Shown: one piece after another, positions 1 through 5,856 of the stretch
Numbering within the stretch: position 1 is the stretch's first letter
Layout of the letters: every line of letters begins with the position of its first letter
From: SAT2750 sp964476375
GTDB taxonomy: Bacteria; Planctomycetota; Planctomycetia; Pirellulales; Pirellulaceae
Direction of reading: 5' to 3'
Assembly: GCA_964476375.1 (NCBI GenBank)
Contig: CAYYZW010000051.1
Span: 1 to 5,856 of the forward strand
Length of the DNA: 5,856 nucleotides
The notes under the pieces: generated by a model
Databases searched by the model: none
Told to the model about the DNA's origin: nothing
What the model saw: only the letters and a program-made list of their open reading frames with translations
Made by a program: the position numbers and the translations under genes

Positions 1-683
1 ACCCGGTCAATTCGCTCCAATAGCGGCAGGTGGCTTTGCGGTTGCCATGAAAACCGTTTCTCGATATCGCTGAGCACCCTGTCCGCCGCCGTCTCCAGGT
101 CCCCGTGGAAGACATACCGCATGGCGACCGGGTGAATAAAGACCTTGCCCGGCGGATCCTCGCGCTGCCGCTTCTTTGCCGCAGCCCGGGCAATAAAAGC
201 TACCCCATCTAGCAAAGAGGAAAGCCGACCATTCGTACGGGTGACCGATCCCTCGGGAAAAATCACCAACGGCCTGTCGGCTTCGGCAAGCGAATCAATG
301 GCCACGTTAAGAGCCTTGCGGTCCAGCCCTTCCCGGTTGACACTAAAGCCCCCCATCTTGGGGATTGCCCAGGCCATGAACCGCCCCTGGTGGAACAGGT
401 GCCAGCTGGCCATCGCGTAAATCAAAAAATGTGCCTCTTTGGCCAGCCAGCCGATCACAAGCGGGTCCCCGTTACGGGCATGGTTGGGGGTCAACATGAC
501 GGCGTGCCCCTCGTCCAGAGTCTGCCGCAGACGTTCCACATGGCGACACTGGAATCTCTCGATCCCTTCATTCTTCTTCAGCCAGCCCCCAAACAGGTTG
601 AGGTTACGGATCCAGGTCGGCAGCCAATTCCCGCGATGCGGGGGCACGAACTTGTAAGGCTTCTCGATAATGATCTTCTGCAC
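1..683 (-). CDS. PlsC-family lysophospholipid (1-acylglycerol-3-phosphate) acyltransferase, C-terminus cut by window edge
   Basis: I translated this from the reverse complement; it stays open for 227 codons and leaves the window at base 1. The glycerophosphate acyltransferase signature is clear. NHARNGDP at residues 67-74 holds the catalytic HX4D (H68, D73). GGFSVNREG at 111-119 matches motif II with R117. FPEGSVTR at 142-149 is the EGxxxR motif that binds the phosphate of the acceptor. By family, these enzymes move an acyl group from acyl-ACP or acyl-CoA to a lysophospholipid-type acceptor at the inner face of the membrane. The true acceptor is unknown: planctomycetes have several paralogues, so no symbol is given. 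The start is GTG at 683-681, with a purine-rich GAGGGGG just upstream; the next in-frame ATG is near residue 63, too close to the active site. It lies 10 nt after galE and is probably cotranscribed. The N-terminus (IIIEKPYKFVPPHRG) looks family-typical. No frameshift was seen. Confidence 0.9.
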   Translation of the reverse strand, partial: MQKIIIEKPYKFVPPHRGNWLPTWIRNLNLFGGWLKKNEGIERFQCRHVERLRQTLDEGHAVMLTPNHARNGDPLVIGWLAKEAHFLIYAMASWHLFHQGRFMAWAIPKMGGFSVNREGLDRKALNVAIDSLAEADRPLVIFPEGSVTRTNGRLSSLLDGVAFIARAAAKKRQREDPPGKVFIHPVAMRYVFHGDLETAADRVLSDIEKRFSWQPQSHLPLLERIDR

Positions 684-688
684 GGCAG

Positions 689-694
689 CCCCCT
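689..694 (-). promoter_or_regulatory. Ribosome binding site supporting the GTG start of the acyltransferase
   Basis: On the minus strand the bases AGGGGG (694 to 689) end 5 nt before the GTG at 683. They begin in the last base of the galE TGA stop. This purine block is the only Shine-Dalgarno-like stretch near that start. It favours GTG initiation and suggests that ribosomes finishing galE can reinitiate here. The match to AGGAGG is imperfect. Confidence 0.5.
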
Positions 695-1695
695 CAATCC
701 TGGTAACCGTGGGGATGGCTGCTATGCCACTGCCAGGCCGTCTCAACGATCTTCTTAATATCGGTATAGCGGGGCTCCCAGTCCAGCACGCTCCCTGCCA
801 GGCTGGCATCGGCAACCAGGGCCGGTGGATCCCCGGACCTCCGCTCTCCCTCCACGACCGGGATCTCACGGCCAGTCACAATCCGGCTTGCCTCGACGAT
901 CTCTCGCACGCTGTTCCCACAGCCAGTGCCAAGGTTCAGGTGGAATCCCCGGCCTTCCTCGAGCCGGTCCAGGGCAGCCAGGTGGGCTCGCGCCAGGTCG
1001 TCGACATGAACATAGTCCCGCACGCAGGTGCCGTCCGGCGTCGGATAATCGCTGCCAAAAATTGTGATTTGCTCCCTTTGCCCGAGGGCCACCTGCAGCA
1101 CGATCGGGATCAGGTGGGTTTCCGGGTCATGATCCTCCCCCAGGTCCCCATCTGGATGCGCCCCGGCCGCATTGAAATACCGCAGGGCGGCATAGGCAAA
1201 CCCATAGGCGGCAGCAAAATCAGCCAGCACCTTCTCGATCACGAGCTTGGTGTACCCATAGGGATTAATCGGCTGCTGGGACGCCTGCTCGGTAATCGGA
1301 ACCGTCTCCGGTTCTCCGTAGGTGGCAGCGGTGCTGGAGAAAACAAACCGCCTCACGCCGACTCGCCGCATCGCTTCGAGCAGGGAGAAAGTACCAAGCA
1401 CATTATTCGAGTAGTAGCGGGCCGGATCACTGACTGATTCTCCAACCAGGGTCAGGGCGGCAAAATGCATCACCGCATCGATTGATTTTTCACGCAGCAC
1501 CTGCTCGACCAGGCCCCCGTCGTGCAGGTCGCCCTCGATCAACCGTCCCGTCGCCACAGCCTGCCGGTGTCCGAGAGAGAGGTTGTCATAGACCCAGACC
1601 TCGTGCCCCGCGGCGGCGAGCATGCGAGCTGCATGGGAGCCAACGTACCCGGCACCACCGGCGACAAGGATATTCATCGGGTTCTTACTTTCCAT
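694..1695 (-). CDS. galE: UDP-glucose 4-epimerase (NAD-dependent, extended SDR family)
   Basis: The protein is 333 residues, the normal length for GalE. It interconverts UDP-galactose and UDP-glucose in the cytoplasm by transient oxidation with bound NAD, supplying galactosyl units for envelope polysaccharides or the Leloir pathway. Visible evidence: the Rossmann motif GGAGYVGSH (13-21); D37-N38 after the second strand for NAD ribose; HFAAL (77-81); FSSTAATYGEP (119-129), with T122 where E. coli GalE has S124; the catalytic pair Y146 and K150 in NPYGYTK; LRYFNAAGA (171-179); and TPDGTCVRDYVHVDDL (219-234), the classic GalE substrate-side signature. The start is uncertain by six codons. ATG at 1695 gives the longest form, but ATG at 1677 (MNILVAGGAGYVG) matches the usual family start and has a loose GGAAAG upstream. 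Neither ribosome site is strong. The stop is 10 nt before the acyltransferase start. A related epimerase specificity is possible but less likely. Confidence 0.95.
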   Translation of the reverse strand: MESKNPMNILVAGGAGYVGSHAARMLAAAGHEVWVYDNLSLGHRQAVATGRLIEGDLHDGGLVEQVLREKSIDAVMHFAALTLVGESVSDPARYYSNNVLGTFSLLEAMRRVGVRRFVFSSTAATYGEPETVPITEQASQQPINPYGYTKLVIEKVLADFAAAYGFAYAALRYFNAAGAHPDGDLGEDHDPETHLIPIVLQVALGQREQITIFGSDYPTPDGTCVRDYVHVDDLARAHLAALDRLEEGRGFHLNLGTGCGNSVREIVEASRIVTGREIPVVEGERRSGDPPALVADASLAGSVLDWEPRYTDIKKIVETAWQWHSSHPHGYQD

Positions 1696-1757
1696 CGTGG
1701 AAGGCTGCCTCAGCGACAGGGAGTCAGAAACATGAGCCGAGCGCCGGCGCCGGTCAT
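1696..1757. other. 62-nt spacer between the DUF1501 gene and galE
   Basis: This is the only non-coding gap longer than 10 nt among the four genes. It contains a self-complementary GC block (GCGCCGGCGC, 1741-1750, overlapping CCGGCGCCGG, 1744-1753), close after the DUF1501 stop on the transcribed strand. No U tract follows it, so I do not call it a terminator. I see no convincing -35/-10 pair for galE, although planctomycete promoters are poorly matched by E. coli consensus. A separate galE promoter remains possible. Confidence 0.5.
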
Positions 1758-3221
1758 TCAGGCAATGATCTCGTGAATCGGGTGGCCAAAGTCAATTTCC
1801 AGTCGCTTGTGCCCCGGAACTTCCATCTGTTTTGGATCAAGCCCGCATTGATGGAGGATCGTGGCATGGATGTCGGTTACATAGTGCCTGTTTTCGACAG
1901 CATGAAATCCTATCTCGTCTGTCGCACCATGAGCGATACCACCTTTCAGCCCCCCCCCGGCCATCCACACCGAAAAACCATAAGGGTGATGATCCCGGCC
2001 ATCGGATCGTTCCGCACCAGGCGTGCGCCCGAATTCGGTCGCCCAGACGACAATGGTTTCATCCAGCATGCCACGCTGCTTCAGATCCTTGAGCAAACCG
2101 GCAATCGGCTTGTCCACTCGTCCACAATTGCGTGTATGGTTCGCTTTGAGTTTGCTATGTGCATCCCAGCCACCACCCCCCCCGCCGCCGTCATAAATCT
2201 GCACAAACCGAACACCCTGTTCGACAAGCCTGCGTGCGGCAAGTGCCTGCTGGCCCATTCCCCTGGTGGCCTCCTCGTTCATCCCGTACAGATCGAGCGT
2301 CGATTGCGTTTCCGCATTGAAATCAACGATTTTCGGCACGGACATCTGCATTCGAAATGCCAGCTCATGCGCTTTGATTCGTGCTCGCAGCCTGGCATCA
2401 TCCGGATACCGGACCGTCGTTAACTCATTCAGGTCCCGCAACAAGTCGAGCTGGTGCCGGCGTTCTTGGATACTCACCTGGTTGCCAGGGGTGCCAAATG
2501 GCAACGGGTTCTGAGGATTCACTGCCATGCGAACACCCGAATGCTCGGGGCCCAGGTAGCTCCCATCATGCGCCCCGACACCTCCACAACAATCACCAGG
2601 TGGTGGCCCCATGACGACAAACTGCGGCAGATTCTCGTTCAAGGTTCCCAGGCCATAGTGGACCCACGATCCGACGGACGGATAGAATCCATCGAAGATG
2701 TGACGTCCGGTGTGAAATTGCAATTGCGCCGCATGGTCGTTGTCAGTCGTCCACATGGACCGAACAACGGCAATGTCATCGATACAGTCGCCCACATGGG
2801 GCCACCAGTCACTGACTTCAATCCCGCTTCCACCTCGCTTGCGATAGCCCGTTTGCATGGGATAGACCGTTGCCATCAGGGCACGGGGGGTTCCAGCGAA
2901 ATCGCGCACGTTTTTTCGATAAAACGGTGAATCGAGAACGGCCGACTTGTAGGGCGACTCGTCGATTGTCATCCCGGCATATTTATTGAGTGCTGGCTTG
3001 GGATCAAACGATTCAAGATGACTGGTTCCACCGTTCATGAAAAACCAGATCACACTTTTTGCCTTCGGCCTGAAGTGTGGTAAACGAGAGCGCACATCGG
3101 CCCCGGCACCCTGGGCGTCCTGCTGCATCACCGCGCCCAACGCCAAACCCGTGAAACCCAATCCACAGTCAGCTAGAAACTGTCGTCGATGTTGTTGTCC
3201 ACAGGGGAATTCGCAACTCAT
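1758..3221 (-). CDS. DUF1501 family protein with twin-arginine leader
   Basis: The 487-residue protein is full length for DUF1501, a family abundant in planctomycetes and placed in the alkaline phosphatase/sulfatase-like fold group. No reaction is established for it. A Tat-type leader is visible: HRRQFL (11-16), then the weakly hydrophobic CGLGFTGLALGAV (19-31), implying export in a folded state. Family landmarks follow in order: WFFMNGGTSHLESFDPKP (59-76); a central WTTDNDHAAQLQFHTG region (157-172) rich in candidate metal ligands; IYDGGGGGGGWDAH (342-355); ATEFGRTP (394-401); GRDHHPYGF (408-416); and MAGGGLKGG (420-428). The Asp and His residues in these blocks resemble metal sites of phosphatase-like enzymes, but that is inference. 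The start is ATG at 3221, preceded by AGGTGA. It lies 10 nt after the DUF1553 gene, the usual partner of DUF1501 proteins. Two G homopolymers in the coding strand are reported as findings; the frame is intact across both. Confidence 0.93.
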   Translation of the reverse strand: MSCEFPCGQQHRRQFLADCGLGFTGLALGAVMQQDAQGAGADVRSRLPHFRPKAKSVIWFFMNGGTSHLESFDPKPALNKYAGMTIDESPYKSAVLDSPFYRKNVRDFAGTPRALMATVYPMQTGYRKRGGSGIEVSDWWPHVGDCIDDIAVVRSMWTTDNDHAAQLQFHTGRHIFDGFYPSVGSWVHYGLGTLNENLPQFVVMGPPPGDCCGGVGAHDGSYLGPEHSGVRMAVNPQNPLPFGTPGNQVSIQERRHQLDLLRDLNELTTVRYPDDARLRARIKAHELAFRMQMSVPKIVDFNAETQSTLDLYGMNEEATRGMGQQALAARRLVEQGVRFVQIYDGGGGGGGWDAHSKLKANHTRNCGRVDKPIAGLLKDLKQRGMLDETIVVWATEFGRTPGAERSDGRDHHPYGFSVWMAGGGLKGGIAHGATDEIGFHAVENRHYVTDIHATILHQCGLDPKQMEVPGHKRLEIDFGHPIHEIIA

Positions 3222-3231
3222 ATCCGTTTTC

Positions 3232-3237
3232 TCACCT
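3232..3237 (-). promoter_or_regulatory. Ribosome binding site of the DUF1501 gene, overlapping the upstream stop codon
   Basis: Minus-strand AGGTGA (3237 to 3232) lies 10 nt before the ATG at 3221. Its TGA is the stop codon of the DUF1549/DUF1553 gene. Termination of one gene thus occurs on the ribosome site of the next, an arrangement suited to translational coupling and balanced output of the pair. Confidence 0.5.
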
Positions 3238-5736
3238 CACCGTCACAAAATCGTTATGCAGCAAAAGTACATGGACAAGATTCTCGCGTGCACGCAAACC
3301 AGGATCTGCCGCCGGAGCACGTTTGGCTGTTCCACCAGCGACGAATTTCTCGGTCGCATCATCATTTAAAAACTGCGTGTGCTGTTGAAGGAATGTCTCG
3401 CAACGTACAACTTCCTCACCCGTGGGGCGTCGTGACAACACCGTCTCGAATGCGGCTGTTACGAAATCATCGTCGGATGCAGACAACTGTTCCGCAATCA
3501 ACCGGGCGCTGTCCAGTGCCAGGCCACTATTCATCATCGCCAGTGACTGATGGGGCACCACACTCTCTTTACGCCGGTAACATGAATTCGGATCTGCCAC
3601 ATCGAATACTTCCAGCATGCCCATTTTTTCATTTGGTGTATTACGAAAATAAAGACTCCGCCGAAAAACGGATTCCCCATCTGTTTCCGGAATCTCCGGG
3701 CCACCGCGGGTAAAGTCCAGTTGGCCGGACAGGTAGAGAACGCTGTCCCTGACAACCTCCGCTTCCATCCGCCGCGAATTCATTCGCCAGAAATATTTAT
3801 TGTCCGCGTCGGCCGTCCTGTCCCTGTCATCGCCAGGTCGGGTGGACATGCGATAGGTTGCCGAAAGCACGATCTGTCGATGCAACGGTTTCATTCGCCA
3901 GTTGTGTGCAATCAATTCCGCGGCCAGCCAGTCGAGTAATTTCGGATGAGTCGGCGTCCGGCCATTGAGCCCGAAATTCTCGCTCGTCACCACCAGGGGC
4001 TGGCCGAAATGCCTCCCCCACAGGTGGTTGACCGCCACCCTGGCCGTTCGCGGATTCGCTGGACTGGCGATCCAGTTTGCCAGGGCACTGCGGCGGCCCG
4101 TGCTGGTCTTGGGATATTGCTCACCGAGCGGTGTGAATGTACCGGTCGGATTGGTCGCAGCCTCGCGAGCTGCCTGCAGATTCATTTTCGCCGCAGCAAT
4201 TTTTTTCTGCGATTCCTCGTTATCGTCGGCATGCTGTGCCGTGAGAACCTCGAGCTCTGCCTGGATGATCTTTGCCTCCAGTTCAGCCGCGGACGCGTCC
4301 AGTGCACGCTGCCGGGCGTCCAGCCTGTCACCACCCTGGGGATCATCATCCTGCCGATCATTCCCCCCCGAGCTGGCCAGCGTTGCTGCCAGTCGCAGCT
4401 GGACGGATTTCACTTCGGCGGCCGCCAGCTTCACTTTCAATTCGGCGGTTTCGACGGCACGTTCTGCCTGCTGCAGTCGTTGCTGTATTGTTTCGAGCGT
4501 TTCGGTCTGTGCGGTTATTTTCAGTTCCAGGAACTCGGCCGAACCCTGGTGCACCCACAAGGCAAATTTACCGTCCCGGCGTTCCCTGGGAAGGACATAT
4601 TCCAGCTTGCGCTGGCCGTTCAGATCAATGGTCAAGTTCGACCCAAGCACGGACACGTCCAGTGTTGCTTCTTCGCCAACTTTCAGTGGTGTCTTGACGG
4701 TGGCCTCGGGCGGGTACACCTGCGAACCACCCGTTCGATGAAATGCCTGAACGCTCTGGCTGGCATCCCCCGTGCTCGTGTAAACATCTTGCGAATTCCC
4801 TTTATCCACAAAGTCGAAACTGAAACCAACAGACCGGAAGGTTCCGGGCTGAAGTGGGCGATATCGCAAGTGGACGGTGAAGTCTCGCGGATGATTCTCT
4901 TGCGTCACAAACGTCGCAAAACTGGTGACATCTTTTTCGATAAGCTTGCTGTCTTCATAAACCCAGCTGCCACCACGTGCTTTCCAGACCTCCGGGTCTG
5001 GAGACGAAAAATCGTCCTCCAGAAACACGCTTTCGGTTTTGGTTTCGGCAGCCGGTCTGTTTTCGGCCGCCATCACCTTGGCGCGATGAAGGCCAGCCTT
5101 GCTTATGCATTCGGCTCGTTCTTCTTTGGCAGCGGCGAGTTCCGATTCGGCTTTCCCAATCAGTGTTTCACGGACACCCTTTCGCAGCACGGGATACCAG
5201 GCCGCCGTGGGTAACTGCACAGGAGTGATAACAATGTCGTTTGCACCAAGGGCTGCCGGCACGCCGGGTGTCAACGGCCTGGTTTCGTCCGGGTAGCGAT
5301 TGTCGCCTCGCTCGAATCGGTAAGTGGGCGCGTCCGGCTCTTTATCGTAGACCAGCGGAATTCCATCGGTAAGAACTTGCCCCAGCGTCGCATCTTTTTC
5401 TGTTGTCGTCAGTACGGAGAGAGGGTCGGTACGCACATCGTGAGGTTCGAAGAATGCCCGGAATCGATAGTATTCCTCCTGGCTGATGGGATCGTACTTG
5501 TGATCATGGCAGCGTGCACATCGCAGCGTCAATCCGAGAAACGCCTCTCCGGTACGTTCAACTGTTTCGAACATCCAGACATTGCGGTCGAATTTATACC
5601 AACTGCGTCCCAGGTAACCGGTCGCGGGCAGCAACTGGGGATCGTCGCCGGCAATTTCATCCGCAGCCAGCATCTCACGGATCATCTGGTCATATCCCTT
5701 GTCCTTGTTGAGCGAATCAACAATCCAGTCTCGGAA
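3232..5736 (-). CDS. DUF1549 - concanavalin-like insert - coiled coil - DUF1553 protein (PSCyt1/PSD1 type), N-terminus missing
   Basis: A large planctomycete-type protein of unestablished function, probably extracytoplasmic. The frame reads clearly as DUF1549 up to about 5736 (FRDWIVDSLNKDKGYDQ), upstream of the first ATG at 5685. That ATG is therefore internal and the real start is absent. Numbering from it: C-terminal DUF1549 at 1-90, with WYKFDRN (29-35) and CARCHDHKYDP (56-66), whose CxxCH could bind haem; Glu/Ala-rich helix about 170-207; a beta-rich segment about 219-392 (DDFSSPDPEVW, then FALWVHQGSAEFLELKI) resembling LamG/concanavalin-like domains; coiled coil about 393-510, broken by a charged linker SSGGNDRQDDDPQGGD (438-453); DUF1553 about 523-810, with NHLWGRHFG (553-561), PTHPKLLDWLA (578-588) and ending ENLVHVLLLHNDFVTVR. 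Full-length relatives also carry a signal peptide and a PSCyt1 cytochrome-like domain, which are not seen here. It is directly followed by its usual DUF1501 partner. Confidence 0.88.
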   Translation of the reverse strand, partial: FRDWIVDSLNKDKGYDQMIREMLAADEIAGDDPQLLPATGYLGRSWYKFDRNVWMFETVERTGEAFLGLTLRCARCHDHKYDPISQEEYYRFRAFFEPHDVRTDPLSVLTTTEKDATLGQVLTDGIPLVYDKEPDAPTYRFERGDNRYPDETRPLTPGVPAALGANDIVITPVQLPTAAWYPVLRKGVRETLIGKAESELAAAKEERAECISKAGLHRAKVMAAENRPAAETKTESVFLEDDFSSPDPEVWKARGGSWVYEDSKLIEKDVTSFATFVTQENHPRDFTVHLRYRPLQPGTFRSVGFSFDFVDKGNSQDVYTSTGDASQSVQAFHRTGGSQVYPPEATVKTPLKVGEEATLDVSVLGSNLTIDLNGQRKLEYVLPRERRDGKFALWVHQGSAEFLELKITAQTETLETIQQRLQQAERAVETAELKVKLAAAEVKSVQLRLAATLASSGGNDRQDDDPQGGDRLDARQRALDASAAELEAKIIQAELEVLTAQHADDNEESQKKIAAAKMNLQAAREAATNPTGTFTPLGEQYPKTSTGRRSALANWIASPANPRTARVAVNHLWGRHFGQPLVVTSENFGLNGRTPTHPKLLDWLAAELIAHNWRMKPLHRQIVLSATYRMSTRPGDDRDRTADADNKYFWRMNSRRMEAEVVRDSVLYLSGQLDFTRGGPEIPETDGESVFRRSLYFRNTPNEKMGMLEVFDVADPNSCYRRKESVVPHQSLAMMNSGLALDSARLIAEQLSASDDDFVTAAFETVLSRRPTGEEVVRCETFLQQHTQFLNDDATEKFVAGGTAKRAPAADPGLRARENLVHVLLLHNDFVTVR

Positions 5737-5738
5737 TA

Positions 5739-5856
5739 GAAAAAATATGGAAATGATATAAGCAATTTAAATAAAAAAAAACAATAACAAACACGAACAA
5801 AAACACCAAATATACATACAAATAAAAAACACAACAAACCCCAATTTACAGCGAGC
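5739..5856. other. A-rich, G-poor low-complexity tract at the window end
   Basis: Composition changes abruptly here. In 5763-5850 (88 nt) I count 56 A, 19 C, 12 T and one G (5795), including a run of nine A at 5773-5781. The flanking gene is balanced and GC-rich. The last six bases (GCGAGC) return to normal composition. The tract replaces the expected upstream part of the DUF1549 gene and places an in-frame TAA at 5769-5767. I see no gene, RNA or tandem repeat in it. A low-quality or chimeric contig end is the simplest explanation. A true AT-rich breakpoint or intergenic segment is the alternative. Confidence 0.7.

Noticed and set aside
670..1437. Plus-strand open frame of 255 codons opposite galE
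   Set aside because: It is antisense to an unmistakable GalE with all catalytic motifs. It shows no family features or ribosome site of its own.
1734..1757. GC-rich palindromes (GCGCCGGCGC, CCGGCGCCGG) just after the DUF1501 stop as a rho-independent terminator
   Set aside because: The block is self-complementary, but it has no proper loop and no T tract follows on the minus strand. It could equally be chance in GC-rich DNA.
1482..2423. Plus-strand open frame of 313 codons across galE, the spacer and DUF1501
   Set aside because: It runs antisense across two real genes and their spacer, is rich in Arg/Pro/His as expected for a shadow frame, and has no recognisable domain.
3150..3180. Lipobox (FLADC) making the DUF1501 protein a lipoprotein
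   Set aside because: The residue before C19 is Asp, which signal peptidase II does not accept. The hydrophobic stretch follows the Cys instead of preceding it. A Tat leader fits better.
3946..5214. Long plus-strand open frame (422 codons) opposite the DUF1549/DUF1553 gene
   Set aside because: It lies wholly antisense to a gene with clear domain homology. Its translation has no recognisable motif and looks like a reverse-frame shadow.
5763..5850. A-rich tract as an AT-rich promoter, origin or CRISPR leader
   Set aside because: There are no repeats, DnaA-like boxes or start codon for the adjacent gene, and the tract interrupts a conserved domain. Composition alone does not support any of these.
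1..5856. Defence island, mobile element or CRISPR system
   Set aside because: No transposase, integrase, nuclease, reverse transcriptase, direct-repeat array or target-site duplication was seen. All four genes belong to ordinary planctomycete families.

Overview
The window looks like chromosomal DNA from a member of the Planctomycetota. The strongest marker is an adjacent pair of genes: a DUF1549/DUF1553 ("PSCyt1/PSD1-type") protein followed by a Tat-exported DUF1501 protein. Such pairs occur in many copies in planctomycete genomes and are uncommon elsewhere. The GalE and acyltransferase proteins also read like planctomycete versions, by recognition only. Codon use looks moderately GC-rich and even across the four genes.

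All four genes lie on the minus strand, so the transcription order is right to left. (1) About 5736-3232: a large DUF1549/concanavalin-like/coiled-coil/DUF1553 protein, missing its N-terminus. (2) 3221-1758: a complete DUF1501 protein with a twin-arginine leader, 10 nt after gene 1. (3) 1695-694: UDP-glucose 4-epimerase (galE), complete, after a 62-nt gap. (4) 683-1: the first 227 codons of a PlsC-family acyltransferase, 10 nt after galE and running off the left edge.

Genes 1 and 2 form a tight, probably translationally coupled unit. Its products are likely exported or surface-associated, and the family's biochemical role is not established. Genes 3 and 4 look like a second tight pair linked to envelope biosynthesis: nucleotide-sugar interconversion and phospholipid or lipid acylation. 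The sequence does not decide whether the 62-nt gap separates two transcripts.

The right edge is anomalous. From about 5739 to the end the sequence switches abruptly to an A-rich, almost G-free tract. This happens inside the conserved DUF1549 domain, and an in-frame stop lies just beyond. The big gene is therefore broken there, by a contig-end artefact, a misassembly or a real truncation. I found no RNA genes, CRISPR arrays, insertion sequences, tRNAs or convincing terminators, and no clearly novel defence or mobile system.
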